From: Ruminococcus sp.
Lineage (GTDB): Bacteria; Bacillota; Clostridia; Oscillospirales; Ruminococcaceae
Direction: 5' to 3'
Length of the DNA: 64,000 nt
Assembly (NCBI GenBank): GCA_017525915.1
Contig: JAFXSC010000021.1
Span: 1-64,000 of the forward strand
In this document: positions 34,555 to 42,396 of the stretch, one piece after another
Position numbering within the stretch: position 1 is the first letter of the stretch
Layout of the letters: every line of letters begins with the position of its first letter
Made by a program: the position numbers and the translations under genes
Notes under the pieces: model-generated
What the model was told of the DNA's origin: nothing
The model's database searches: none
Seen by the model: the letters and a program-made list of their open reading frames with translations, nothing else

Positions 34555-35694
34555 TTAGTTCATTTTCACCCAGTTGGGGTACCAGATATTGCCGTCGCCG
34601 TCGATGTAGAAAAGGAGCGGACTTAGCTGCTGATATGTCTTGTCGTTGACCTTTGAGCTCTCGTTGACGAACATACCGATAAGTCCGCTGTGCTCGGTGC
34701 TTTCGAGATAGGTGCCGTTGTTTATCAGCTCGCCGTCGGCGTTCGTCCATGTCCACTTTCCGTTGGAGAAGGAGATAGTAGTATTTCTGCTTTCGGCGAA
34801 ATAGCGTTCGAGGTATGTCTGATATCTTTCATCGTATCTTTTACGCGAATCAGGTTCAAGATTGTAGTTTGAATACTCATCGTCATAAAGCGGAGCGAGC
34901 AGGTCGAAGCTTACTGTGAAATCTCTGCCGATACTGTAACCGCCTTCAAGCTTCATGCCGAAGGTCTCAACGCATATCAGACCGTCCATCGGGCAGAGCA
35001 TATACGGAGTGCCGGTGCGTTTCTGAATTCCCGAAAAGCGTGCACTGTACATAGGCAGTGCATTCGGTAAAGAAGCCTTGTCACTCAACAGAAGTTTCGG
35101 CTCGACCTTGTTCCAGTATGTACCTGTCTCGTTGAATTCAGCCATTTTTTCCTGAAGCTTTTTCTTTGTAAGCAACAGCTGTTCAGCTCTGATACGCTCT
35201 GTCTGTTCGTCCTTCGGAAGATCCTTGACAGCAGCTGCATGACGGTTTTTGGTGATTATATCATTATCCGGTTCGGGGACGGCTTCGTTTAAATTTACAG
35301 CTAAGTCCTCACAGGAGTAATCGGTATAATTGAAGATGATCTTCCCGTCACTAAGGGTATAGGTGCCGCTGTATACAGCATATTCCTTATTGACCAAATT
35401 TCCGAGCATCCTGAAGCTGCCGCTCTCGAAGCTGAGAGATGTGAGAGCATTGGACTTATAGTCCTGTATTGCATAAAGCAGACCGTTATCTATTCCGTTA
35501 TCGAAAATATTCGTCGGTGAATGCAGCCCCGTGACAGTTGCATAGTCTCCGTCAAGCACTGTGGACTTGCCTGTGATCGGATTTCCGCCGGTGAGATTGT
35601 CTTTAGCTCCCGAACCGTCACTGTCTCCGCATGATGTGCAGCAGGCGAGTATTGAGACTGCCGCAGCTGCCGCAAGAATACGCTTCTTTTCCAA
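34555..35694 (-). CDS. Lipoprotein of unknown function, paralogue 2
   Basis: A 379-residue lipoprotein with signal 'RILAAAAAVSILACCTSC'. It shares the order of motifs with the next gene: 'GLHSPTNIFDNG', 'LSFESGSFRMLGNLVNKEYAVYSGTYTL', 'GMKLEGGYSIGRDFTVSFDLL' and 'ISFSNGKWTWTNADGELINNGTYLES'. It lacks the long linker. A TTG at 35692-35694 is taken as start because GAGGAG lies eight bases upstream, while a GTG nine bases earlier would overlap it. The two genes are a tandem duplication in one operon. Confidence 0.7.
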   Translation of the reverse strand: MEKKRILAAAAAVSILACCTSCGDSDGSGAKDNLTGGNPITGKSTVLDGDYATVTGLHSPTNIFDNGIDNGLLYAIQDYKSNALTSLSFESGSFRMLGNLVNKEYAVYSGTYTLSDGKIIFNYTDYSCEDLAVNLNEAVPEPDNDIITKNRHAAAVKDLPKDEQTERIRAEQLLLTKKKLQEKMAEFNETGTYWNKVEPKLLLSDKASLPNALPMYSARFSGIQKRTGTPYMLCPMDGLICVETFGMKLEGGYSIGRDFTVSFDLLAPLYDDEYSNYNLEPDSRKRYDERYQTYLERYFAESRNTTISFSNGKWTWTNADGELINNGTYLESTEHSGLIGMFVNESSKVNDKTYQQLSPLLFYIDGDGNIWYPNWVKMN

Positions 35695-35755
35695 TGTTAC
35701 CACTCCTCATTTCATTATGCAAAGCGGCACCCGTTAGAGCGCCGCTTCAACGGGC

Positions 35756-35980
35756 TTAGTTCTTGCCCTTTTCTTCATAAAGAACGAGAGCTGAGAAATC
35801 CTCAGTGTACTCATTTACATGGGTCTGAGCATCATGACACATAGCAGCAGCGGTGCTGTACTTGATATCGATGACCTTAACGGTCTCTATGAACTGGTTG
35901 AGTTCGTTCTCAAATGTTACGAATTTCTCGTACTTCTCCTGCTCGGGCATAAAGTTGGTCGAAAAGATTTTAACTTTCAT
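35756..35980 (-). CDS. Cse60-like small protein
   Basis: A 74-residue protein beginning 'MKVKIFSTN' with 'VTFENELNQFIETVKVIDIKYSTAAAM' and a C-terminal 'FSALVLYEE' strand. The pattern fits Cse60-type proteins, known in Bacillus as a sigma-E-dependent sporulation product of unknown function. It follows paaK by 55 bases on the same strand and has its own GGAGGAAATC ribosome site. The family call is by motif order only. Confidence 0.55.
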   Translation of the reverse strand: MKVKIFSTNFMPEQEKYEKFVTFENELNQFIETVKVIDIKYSTAAAMCHDAQTHVNEYTEDFSALVLYEEKGKN

Positions 35981-36035
35981 AATGATTTCCTCCTGTAATT
36001 GTAATGTTTATTTGATAGCCGTCGGCTATAAATGC

Positions 36036-37343
36036 TTAGTCGTGGAGCTTGCGCCTGTCGATGACACGGACAGCCTTGCCCTCGCTTCTGGTGATCGACT
36101 TGGGCGATACAAGGTGTACCTTCGGGTTAATGCCTATCATCGCCTTCATTGCCTCAGCGAGCTCATGCTCCTGCTTCTGCATATCCTTGACCTTGTCGGA
36201 GAACTGGTCAGGGTTCATCTCGACGTTGATGTCAAGGGTATCGGTATTGTTCACGCGGTCCACCTCGATGAGGTAGTTGGGTGAATAGCCCTGTGCGATG
36301 AGGACGGTCTCGATCTGTGACGGGAATACGTTTACTCCGCGGATTATCATCATATCGTCGCTTCTGCCCTTGGGCTTGGTCATCTTGATGAGAGTGCGTC
36401 CGCATGAGCACTTCTTCCTGCTAAGAACGCAGAGGTCGCGTGTACGGTAACGGAGAAGCGGGAAAGCCTCCTTGGTGATGCTTGTGAATACGAGCTCACC
36501 GACCTCGCCGTCCGGGAGAACTTCTCCGGTCTCGGGATTGATTATCTCGGGAATGAAGTGGTCCTCGTTTATGTGCATACCGCTCTGCTCGCAGCACTCG
36601 AATGCAACGCCGGGACCGCTGGTCTCGGTAAGACCGTAGATATCGTAAGCCTTGAGACCGAGAGATTCCTCGATAGAATGGCGCATTTCCTCTGTCCAGG
36701 GCTCAGCGCCGAAGATACCTGCCTTGAGGTCGATATCAGCGGGAGTAAGTCCCATATCGTGCAGGGTTTCGCCTATATAAGCCGCATACGAAGGGGTGCA
36801 GCAGAGGATAGTGGAATGAAGGTCCTGCATGAAGGTTATCTGTCGCTCGGTATTTCCGGAAGACATCGGAAGGGTGAGACAGCCGACCTTGTGGGAGCCG
36901 CCGTTGAGACCGGCTCCTCCGGTGAAAAGTCCGAAGCCGTAGGCGATCTGGCAGACGTCCTCGTTCGTGCCGCCGGCAGCAGTGATAGCTCTTGCGGTGC
37001 AGTCGTCCCAGAGGTCGATATCGTTCTGGGTGTAGAAGGCGACAACGCGCTTTCCGGTAGTACCGCTTGTGGAGTGTATCCTTACGCATTCGCTGAGCGG
37101 AACAGCGAGCAGACCGTAGGGGTAAGCGTCGCGGAGGTCGGCCTTGCTCAGGAACGGAAGCTTGTGAAGGTCATCAACTCCCTTGATATCCTCGGGCTTT
37201 ACGCCCTTTTCGTCCATTTTGTCACGGTAATACTTAACGTTGTCGTACACATGATGTACCTGCTTGACGAGACGTTCGTCCTGAAGCTTTTTCATATCCT
37301 CACGGGACATGGTCTCGATCTCTTCATTCCAGTATCTTTCCAT
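36036..37343 (-). CDS. paaK: Phenylacetate-CoA ligase
   Basis: A 435-residue adenylate-forming enzyme. 'HSTSGTTGKRVVAFYT' is the phosphate-binding loop, 'YGLTETSGPGVAFECCEQSG' the family A5 motif, and 'YRTRDLC ... GRSDDMMIIRGVNVFP' the hinge region. It converts phenylacetate (or indoleacetate and related acids) to the CoA ester with ATP. With IorAB from the neighbouring genes it can connect arylacetates to arylpyruvates. It is preceded by a coupled 10-codon leader ORF and a terminator-like hairpin at 37399-37451. Confidence 0.93.
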   Translation of the reverse strand: MERYWNEEIETMSREDMKKLQDERLVKQVHHVYDNVKYYRDKMDEKGVKPEDIKGVDDLHKLPFLSKADLRDAYPYGLLAVPLSECVRIHSTSGTTGKRVVAFYTQNDIDLWDDCTARAITAAGGTNEDVCQIAYGFGLFTGGAGLNGGSHKVGCLTLPMSSGNTERQITFMQDLHSTILCCTPSYAAYIGETLHDMGLTPADIDLKAGIFGAEPWTEEMRHSIEESLGLKAYDIYGLTETSGPGVAFECCEQSGMHINEDHFIPEIINPETGEVLPDGEVGELVFTSITKEAFPLLRYRTRDLCVLSRKKCSCGRTLIKMTKPKGRSDDMMIIRGVNVFPSQIETVLIAQGYSPNYLIEVDRVNNTDTLDINVEMNPDQFSDKVKDMQKQEHELAEAMKAMIGINPKVHLVSPKSITRSEGKAVRVIDRRKLHD

Positions 37344-37346
37344 TGG

Positions 37347-37379
37347 TTATTTCTCCTTTTTTACAGGGGACATCGCCAT
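37347..37379 (-). CDS. Ten-codon leader ORF before paaK
   Basis: AGGAGGCATCA is followed by ATG (37377-37379) encoding M-A-M-S-P-V-K-K-E-K, then TAA at 37347-37349, three bases before the paaK ATG. The paaK ribosome site (AAGGAGA) lies inside the leader codons, so translation of the leader would affect paaK initiation. Its ribosome site is stronger than many real genes'; the peptide itself has no recognisable function. Confidence 0.4.
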   Translation of the reverse strand: MAMSPVKKEK

Positions 37380-37398
37380 TGATGCCTCCTGAGAATAA

Positions 37399-37451
37399 CA
37401 AAAAAATGCTGATTCATAATTCGTACTGCGAAATTGGTTGTGTCAATCAGC
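37399..37451 (-). terminator. Terminator or attenuator between iorB and paaK
   Basis: Leftward GCTGATT pairs with AATCAGC (37445-37451 with 37408-37414) around an inner AATTTCG/CGAATT stem, followed by ATTTTTTTG. A second stem CAGTGGG..CCCACTG lies just upstream (about 37455-37483). Confidence 0.55.
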
Positions 37452-37519
37452 CTTGCAGTGGGCCCCGTTCTCGGGCTCCCACTGGTCTGTATGTTTGCCC
37501 GGGACTATGCACTAACAGC

Positions 37520-38095
37520 TTACTTCGCCGCTTTTCCGAGCTCGAATGCCTTCTTGTTGAGTTCGAGGAACTTGGGCGGTACGCACTGTTCGAGCGCCTT
37601 CTGCCAGAGCTCCTCCGGGTAGTCGGTTATTGCCGAGAATACGCCCATGAGCACCACGTTTGAAGCCTTTGCAGTACCTGCCTGCTCGGCAAGGCTGAGT
37701 GCGTCAACAGCGATGAGCTCCGCACCGGCAGCCTTTATCTTCTCTGCGAGGTTTTCCGGATATGATGCTGCACCGGTGATAACGGGCATCGGGTCAATCT
37801 GCTGGGTCGAGGTTATGAGCTTTCCGCCCTTTCTGAGGTAGGGGAGGCACCTTGCGGCCTCAAGCATCTCGAAGGAAATAACGGCATCAGCCTCGCCCTT
37901 TTCGATAACGGGGGAGTATACCTTATCGCCGTACTTGACGTATGTTACTACCGAACCACCGCGCTGGCTCATGCCGTGGACCTCGCTGACCTTTACGTCA
38001 TAGCCCTGTGCGAGCAGCACGTTTCCGAGAAGTCTTGAAGCGAGCAGCGAACCCTGTCCGCCTACGCCGACTATCATTACTGATCTTGTTTCCAT
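37520..38095 (-). CDS. iorB: Indolepyruvate:ferredoxin oxidoreductase, beta subunit
   Basis: A 191-residue gamma/beta-type subunit of the 2-oxoacid:ferredoxin oxidoreductases. 'IVGVGGQGSLLASRLLGNVLLAQGYDVKVSEVHGMSQRGGSVVTYVKYG' is the diagnostic region (residues 8-55). With IorA it oxidises indolepyruvate, phenylpyruvate or hydroxyphenylpyruvate to aryl-acetyl-CoA with CoA and ferredoxin, reversibly. Unusually it is separated from iorA by three small genes. The intervening genes are on the same strand with overlaps, so co-transcription is likely. Confidence 0.93.
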   Translation of the reverse strand: METRSVMIVGVGGQGSLLASRLLGNVLLAQGYDVKVSEVHGMSQRGGSVVTYVKYGDKVYSPVIEKGEADAVISFEMLEAARCLPYLRKGGKLITSTQQIDPMPVITGAASYPENLAEKIKAAGAELIAVDALSLAEQAGTAKASNVVLMGVFSAITDYPEELWQKALEQCVPPKFLELNKKAFELGKAAK

Positions 38096-38123
38096 TTATT
38101 ATTACTCCTTATGTATCCTGATC

Positions 38124-38771
38124 TCAGGTTTTTTTGGCTTTATTCTTTGAACTGCCGAGCTGGCTGCTGACCATGCTCCGGACCTGGTTCTTCATAAGCG
38201 ATGCAGCTCCGAGTATCGCAGAGATATAACTCTCGACGAGCGATGTGAAGAAGTCCTTCTTTACTCCGAAGAAGCCTATCAGGTCGTAGAAATGCGTGAA
38301 GCAGTTGCCGAAGCTCGGTTCGGCAAAGCCGAAGGTCTTCAGGTTGAGCGCGGCAACGCTCTTGCGGACGCTCTCCTCAGTGACGTTGGTATTGCCCTGT
38401 GTTGCGGCGTATACCTGTTCGTTGAGGTAGGCGATGGTGTCGCTGAACGACTCCGTGATGCTCCATGTCCAGATTATCCTCTGGGTGAGGTAGACCGATA
38501 CCGTCATTATGACCGTGCATATCAGTATCCCCCAGCAGCGCCGCAGCGGACGGTTCCTTGTCATTCTTCCGAAGCCCCAGACTGTTCCGGCGGCGAGGAA
38601 GAAGCCGAGTATCATCGACCTTATGCCGAATTTACCGAGGATTATCCACACTGTCATTCCCGGAAGCGAACCGAGGAACGCTCCGAGCACTCCGTACAGG
38701 AAGGCGTTCCCGGACTTCATATCCGGCGGCGCATCGGTCACGGCAGGCTTGTCTGCGAGCTTTTCAGCCAT
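38124..38771 (-). CDS. Membrane protein of unknown function
   Basis: A 215-residue protein with four hydrophobic helices (residues about 25-45, 50-65, 82-100 and a weaker one near 160) and basic ends. I do not recognise the family. Its start overlaps the end of the upstream acidic-protein gene by 8 bases, and it precedes iorB by 28 bases. The C-terminus is Ser/Lys-rich. Context suggests it is part of the ior transcript, but function is unknown. Confidence 0.65.
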   Translation of the reverse strand: MAEKLADKPAVTDAPPDMKSGNAFLYGVLGAFLGSLPGMTVWIILGKFGIRSMILGFFLAAGTVWGFGRMTRNRPLRRCWGILICTVIMTVSVYLTQRIIWTWSITESFSDTIAYLNEQVYAATQGNTNVTEESVRKSVAALNLKTFGFAEPSFGNCFTHFYDLIGFFGVKKDFFTSLVESYISAILGAASLMKNQVRSMVSSQLGSSKNKAKKT

Positions 38772-39177
38772 TGTCCTCAGCTCTGTACAGCAGTTCGAGT
38801 TCGCCGTCCACGAAGCCTATCGCGATGCCCTGTGCGGCTGTGAGTATGCGGCTGTATTTTCCGCCGGAGAGGTATTCCCTCACCATTTCAGCGTACAGAT
38901 CCTGAGCGTGTTTCCAGCCGGTATCCTCCTCGTCGGAGGTGTCAACGGTGAAGATATCCTCCTCCGAGCTCCATACCTCCTCGCAAGCCCAGTCACCGCC
39001 CTTGTCGTCAGGGTCGAATTCACCTGCGGCTATGAGCTGTACAGCGTAGATATGCTCCTCTTCCGATTCCTCATAGAGGTTGAAGCAGAAAGCCTTCGCA
39101 TCGTCGGGCATATCATTGTTTTCGAGGAGTTCATCGAGCCAGCGGGCGAATTCCTCATATATCGATAACTGTATCAT
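38764..39177 (-). CDS. Acidic protein of unknown function
   Basis: A 137-residue acidic protein (many Asp/Glu) with a helical N-terminus ('YEEFARWLDELLEN') and a C-terminal alpha/beta part ('GKYSRILTAAQGIAIGFVDGELELLYR') that looks like a small immunity- or SMI1-like fold, though this is not firm. It overlaps its upstream neighbour by 23 bases and its downstream neighbour by 8, indicating strict translational coupling within the iorA-iorB cluster. Confidence 0.65.
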   Translation of the reverse strand: MIQLSIYEEFARWLDELLENNDMPDDAKAFCFNLYEESEEEHIYAVQLIAAGEFDPDDKGGDWACEEVWSSEEDIFTVDTSDEEDTGWKHAQDLYAEMVREYLSGGKYSRILTAAQGIAIGFVDGELELLYRAEDNG

Positions 39178-39391
39178 CTTTGGTATTTTTCCTCTTTGTG
39201 TTCATGTCGCTGCGGAAGAATTCAAACTTGCCGCAGCCCGGACATTCGTATATGCTCACAGGAAGCGCACCGGAGAGCCAGTGGTCGAGGTGCTCGAAGA
39301 TGATGCCGCTCTTTCCGAGCTGTATCTTCTTGCTTCCTATGTATTGCATCGGTATTTTGCAGTAGGGGCAATCGACCTTTCTTATTTTCAT
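39155..39391 (-). CDS. Small zinc-ribbon protein
   Basis: A 78-residue protein: 'DCPYCKIPMQYIG' (C-x2-C) and 'YECPGCGKFEFF' (C-x2-C) make a PF20097-type ribbon found in small Firmicute proteins. It is a probable single zinc-ribbon fold. It begins 39 bases after the iorA stop and overlaps the next gene by 23 bases. GGAGGAAAATGA precedes the start. Its role is unknown. Confidence 0.7.
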   Translation of the reverse strand: MKIRKVDCPYCKIPMQYIGSKKIQLGKSGIIFEHLDHWLSGALPVSIYECPGCGKFEFFRSDMNTKRKNTKDDTVIDI

Positions 39392-39430
39392 ATCATTTTC
39401 CTCCGGGACACAATAATTGTGAATTACGGA

Positions 39431-41161
39431 TTATCCGATAGCTCCGACCTTGCACTGCTCCTGACAGATGCCGCAGCCTACGCACTGGGTGTGGTCGATG
39501 ACAGCCTTGCCGTCACGCATGGATATAGCGGGACATCCGAGCTTCATGCACATCTTGCAGCCCACGCACTTGTCGGTGTTGACCCTGAGGGGCGGATTGT
39601 GCTTGACGTACTTCAGCAGAGCGCACGGACGGCGCGAGATGATAACGGAAGCCTCGTCAGCAGCAAGCTCCTCCTTGATAGCAGCCTCGGTCTCGGCAAG
39701 GTGGTAGGGGTCAACAACGCGGACTCTCTTGATACCGATAGCCTTGCAGAGTTCCTCAAGGTTTACAGCGGCAGCAGGGTCGCCCTTGAGGTTCTTGCCG
39801 GTGGTGGGGTTCTGCTGGTGACCGGTCATGCCGGTTATGGAGTTGTCAAGGATAATTACTGTAGAATTGGAATTGTTGTAGGCGATGTTCACAAGACCTG
39901 TCATGCCGCTGTGCATGAAGGTGGAATCGCCGATAACTGCAACGGTCTTGTGCTCGGACTCAGCTCCGCGTGCCTTGTTGAAGCCGTGGAGACCCGAGAT
40001 AGAAGCGCCCATGCAGATAGTTGTATCAACGGCAAACAGCGGTGCAACAGCTCCGAGAGTGTAGCAGCCGATATCGCCGGAAACGGTTATCTTGTTCTTG
40101 CTGAGGCAGTAGAAAAGTCCTCTGTGGGGACATCCCGGACACATTACAGGCGGTCTCATGGGGATATTCTCGTCAAGAGCGGTGAACTCCTTCTTCTCGC
40201 CGAGAAGCTTCTCAGCGATAGCGGACTGGTGTATCTCGCCGATGCAGCCGAATATCTCCTTGCCGACAACGTTTGTAACGCCGATGTTGCGGCAGTGCTG
40301 CTCGATTATGCCGTCGAGCTCCTCGATAACGTATACCTTGTCGAACTTAGAGGCAAAGTCCTGTATGAGCTTTACGGGAAGCGGATTTACCATGCCGAGC
40401 TTCAGCACGGAAGCCTTCTCGCCGAGAGCTTCCTTGACGTACTGGTAAGCCGCACCGTTGGTGATGACGGCGAACTCAGCCTTGTCCGAGAGCTCAACGC
40501 GGTTGAGGGGAGTGGTCTCAGCGTACTCGGTGAGCTTCTTTGTGCGCTCCTCGACGAAAACGTGTCTCAGTTTGGCGTAAGCCGGCATCATGACGTATTT
40601 CTGGGCGTTCTTCTCATAGGGGAGAAGCTCGCGCTCCTGTCTGTCCTCTATTTCAACAATGCTCTGGGAGTGTGCAACTCTTGTGGACATTCTCACGATG
40701 AACGGTGCATCGAACTGCTCCGAGAGCTCGAATGCGAGCTTGACGAACTCCTTGCACTCGCCGGAATCTGAAGGCTCGAGCATAGGAACTTTTGAAGCAA
40801 TAGCGTGGTGACGGCTGTCCTGCTCGTTCTGTGAGGAGTGCATACCCTGATCGTCGGCAACTGCAATGACCATACCTGCGTTCACGCCGGTATATCCTGC
40901 GGTGTAGAGCGGATCAGCGGCAACGTTCAGACCGACGTGCTTCATTCCGCAGAAGCTCCTCGCGCCTGCGATGGAAGCGCCGAGAGCAGTCTCCATAGCG
41001 ACCTTCTCGTTGGGTGCCCATTCAGCGTAAACCTCGTCGTATTTTGCGACTTCCTCGGTTATCTCAGTTGAGGGGGTGCCGGGATAGCTCGATACCACGC
41101 GGCAGCCTGCCTCATAAAGACCTCTTGCGAAAGCCTCGTTACCTAACATTAGTTTCTTCAT
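39431..41161 (-). CDS. iorA: Indolepyruvate:ferredoxin oxidoreductase, alpha subunit
   Basis: A 576-residue TPP- and iron-sulfur-dependent enzyme. The N-terminal pyrimidine-binding domain ('VVSSYPGTPSTEITEEVA'), the TPP-binding 'CPGCPHRGLFY ... SGDIGCYTLG ... GDSTFMHSGMTGLVNIAYNN' (about 350-460) and a C-terminal 2[4Fe-4S] domain (C-x2-C-x2-C-x4-C-P and C-x2-C-x2-C-x3-C) are complete. It catalyses oxidation of aryl pyruvates with ferredoxin, reversible in rumen Ruminococci. The ATG at 41161 has AAAGGA ten bases upstream. A TTG nine bases earlier is less likely. Confidence 0.95.
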   Translation of the reverse strand: MKKLMLGNEAFARGLYEAGCRVVSSYPGTPSTEITEEVAKYDEVYAEWAPNEKVAMETALGASIAGARSFCGMKHVGLNVAADPLYTAGYTGVNAGMVIAVADDQGMHSSQNEQDSRHHAIASKVPMLEPSDSGECKEFVKLAFELSEQFDAPFIVRMSTRVAHSQSIVEIEDRQERELLPYEKNAQKYVMMPAYAKLRHVFVEERTKKLTEYAETTPLNRVELSDKAEFAVITNGAAYQYVKEALGEKASVLKLGMVNPLPVKLIQDFASKFDKVYVIEELDGIIEQHCRNIGVTNVVGKEIFGCIGEIHQSAIAEKLLGEKKEFTALDENIPMRPPVMCPGCPHRGLFYCLSKNKITVSGDIGCYTLGAVAPLFAVDTTICMGASISGLHGFNKARGAESEHKTVAVIGDSTFMHSGMTGLVNIAYNNSNSTVIILDNSITGMTGHQQNPTTGKNLKGDPAAAVNLEELCKAIGIKRVRVVDPYHLAETEAAIKEELAADEASVIISRRPCALLKYVKHNPPLRVNTDKCVGCKMCMKLGCPAISMRDGKAVIDHTQCVGCGICQEQCKVGAIG

Positions 41162-41205
41162 TTTATGCAATTCCTTTCGATTATGATGTATATTGGACCG
41201 AGTTG

Positions 41206-42039
41206 TTACTCAGTATATTTACCTGAATTATCAGTCAGCCAGCGCACAACGCCGTCATTTCTGTTATCACCGATGACCAGATCGGCAGCGGATTTCAGTT
41301 CCTCGCGGGCGTTCCCGACAGCTATCCGCACATCGGCAGCCTCGAACATTGATAGGTCATTGAGGTTGTCCCCGAAGGCAACTACCCTCTCAAAGCCATA
41401 TTTTTCGCGGAGAAAGCGAATACCGTTAGCCTTTGAAGCCCTGTCGGAGAAAATTTCAAGGTACCATGCGCCGTTGTACACATCGAGGTAGAAGGCGCAG
41501 CTCACGCCGCTTATGCCTTCGATTTCGAGCTTCACCGGGAGCAGGTCGTCGTACGGACCGGTCGTGGTAATATAGACTGTGTGCTCGTCCGCCGCATCGG
41601 CAAGTCGGTCACACTGAACGAAGGGCTTTTTGTACTGCTTCTTCCTTGACTCCGCAAAGCTCCGCATGACTGCGGTCGTGAGGGCGGAATAATAGCAGGT
41701 GAGTACGCCGCCGTCTATGCGGTACATGAAGCAGTGGACGCCGTGACGCTCAAAAGCGTCAAGCACCTTCCGTGAAGCCTCCGGGTCTATGCAGCAGTTC
41801 CGGATATACGAGCTTTTGTCCAGGTCGTATACGCTGACGCCGTTCATAAGCAGACACGGCACCCGGATATCAACGCCCGACATCAGAGGTTCTGCGGAAT
41901 ATACCGAACGCGCAGTTGCAAAGGTGAAGTTCACGCCCTGAGCGATGAGCCTGTTCAGACTGTCCGCAGCGAAAGCAGTCAGTTCCCCCTTCGGGTCGAG
42001 CAGGGTACCGTCAAGGTCGGATATAAATAAAGTTTTCAA
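41206..42039 (-). CDS. HAD-superfamily (Cof-type) sugar phosphatase
   Basis: A 277-residue HAD-IIB phosphatase. Motif I is 'FISDLDGTLLDPKG' with D8 and D10, and motif IV is 'VVAFGDNLNDLSMFEAADVRIAVGNA'. The C2 cap sits between them. Such enzymes dephosphorylate sugar phosphates, nucleotides or FMN. It lies 45 bases upstream of iorA in transcription order and may share its promoter. Substrate is not readable. Confidence 0.93.
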   Translation of the reverse strand: MKTLFISDLDGTLLDPKGELTAFAADSLNRLIAQGVNFTFATARSVYSAEPLMSGVDIRVPCLLMNGVSVYDLDKSSYIRNCCIDPEASRKVLDAFERHGVHCFMYRIDGGVLTCYYSALTTAVMRSFAESRKKQYKKPFVQCDRLADAADEHTVYITTTGPYDDLLPVKLEIEGISGVSCAFYLDVYNGAWYLEIFSDRASKANGIRFLREKYGFERVVAFGDNLNDLSMFEAADVRIAVGNAREELKSAADLVIGDNRNDGVVRWLTDNSGKYTE

Positions 42040-42225
42040 AGCTTGTTCACCTCCGGCGGCAGCATGATACAGCTACTCACGTTATCATTATACCATATCT
42101 GTTAAAAAAAGTGAAGAAATATTTTGTGTCCGGAAGAAGATTTGGCGATTATCACTAATTTCACTGTCCGATAATGTCAATACTGCCTAAATAGTCAGGT
42201 GAGGGGATCCGATCTGTCCTAAAGC

Positions 42226-42253
42226 AAAAGAGCCGCGATTTTCCGCGGCTCTT
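42226..42253 (-). terminator. Terminator of the GH5 gene
   Basis: AAGAGCCGCG-ATTTTC-CGCGGCTCTT (42228-42253) with TTTTGCTTT on the leftward side. A second near-identical hairpin at 42369-42392 lacks the T-run and lies directly after the GH5 stop; between them is a 115-base non-coding stretch with a short GCATCAG-type repeat. Confidence 0.7.
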
Positions 42254-42368
42254 AGTTTGCCAAAAAGGTATTTATTATGTGCCTGGGCAAGGGCTGATGC
42301 AGGCATCAGCCACTACAAAACGGCTGTCCGACATCGCCCCACACTATTTCATTTTAATTGACAGTATT

Positions 42369-42392
42369 AGAGCCGCGTTTTACCGCGGCTCT
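42369..42392. repeat. Duplicate GAGCCGCG hairpin at the GH5 stop
   Basis: AGAGCCGCG (42369-42377) pairs with CGCGGCTCT (42384-42392). It is a near copy of the 42228-42253 hairpin without its T-run. The rest of the 357-base gap upstream to the HAD gene has no further feature beyond these and a low-identity tract (42283-42345). Confidence 0.5.
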
Positions 42393-42396
42393 CTGG

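Noticed and set aside
39080-40771. A 563-codon open frame on plus, antisense to iorA
   Set aside because: It is a shadow of the high-GC iorA codon pattern. IorA on minus has full domain motifs and a ribosome site; this frame has neither.
42283-42345. A possible third copy of the TGTAGGGG-type repeat
   Set aside because: Only a few short words are shared with the 30144 element and no bounding inverted repeat is found.
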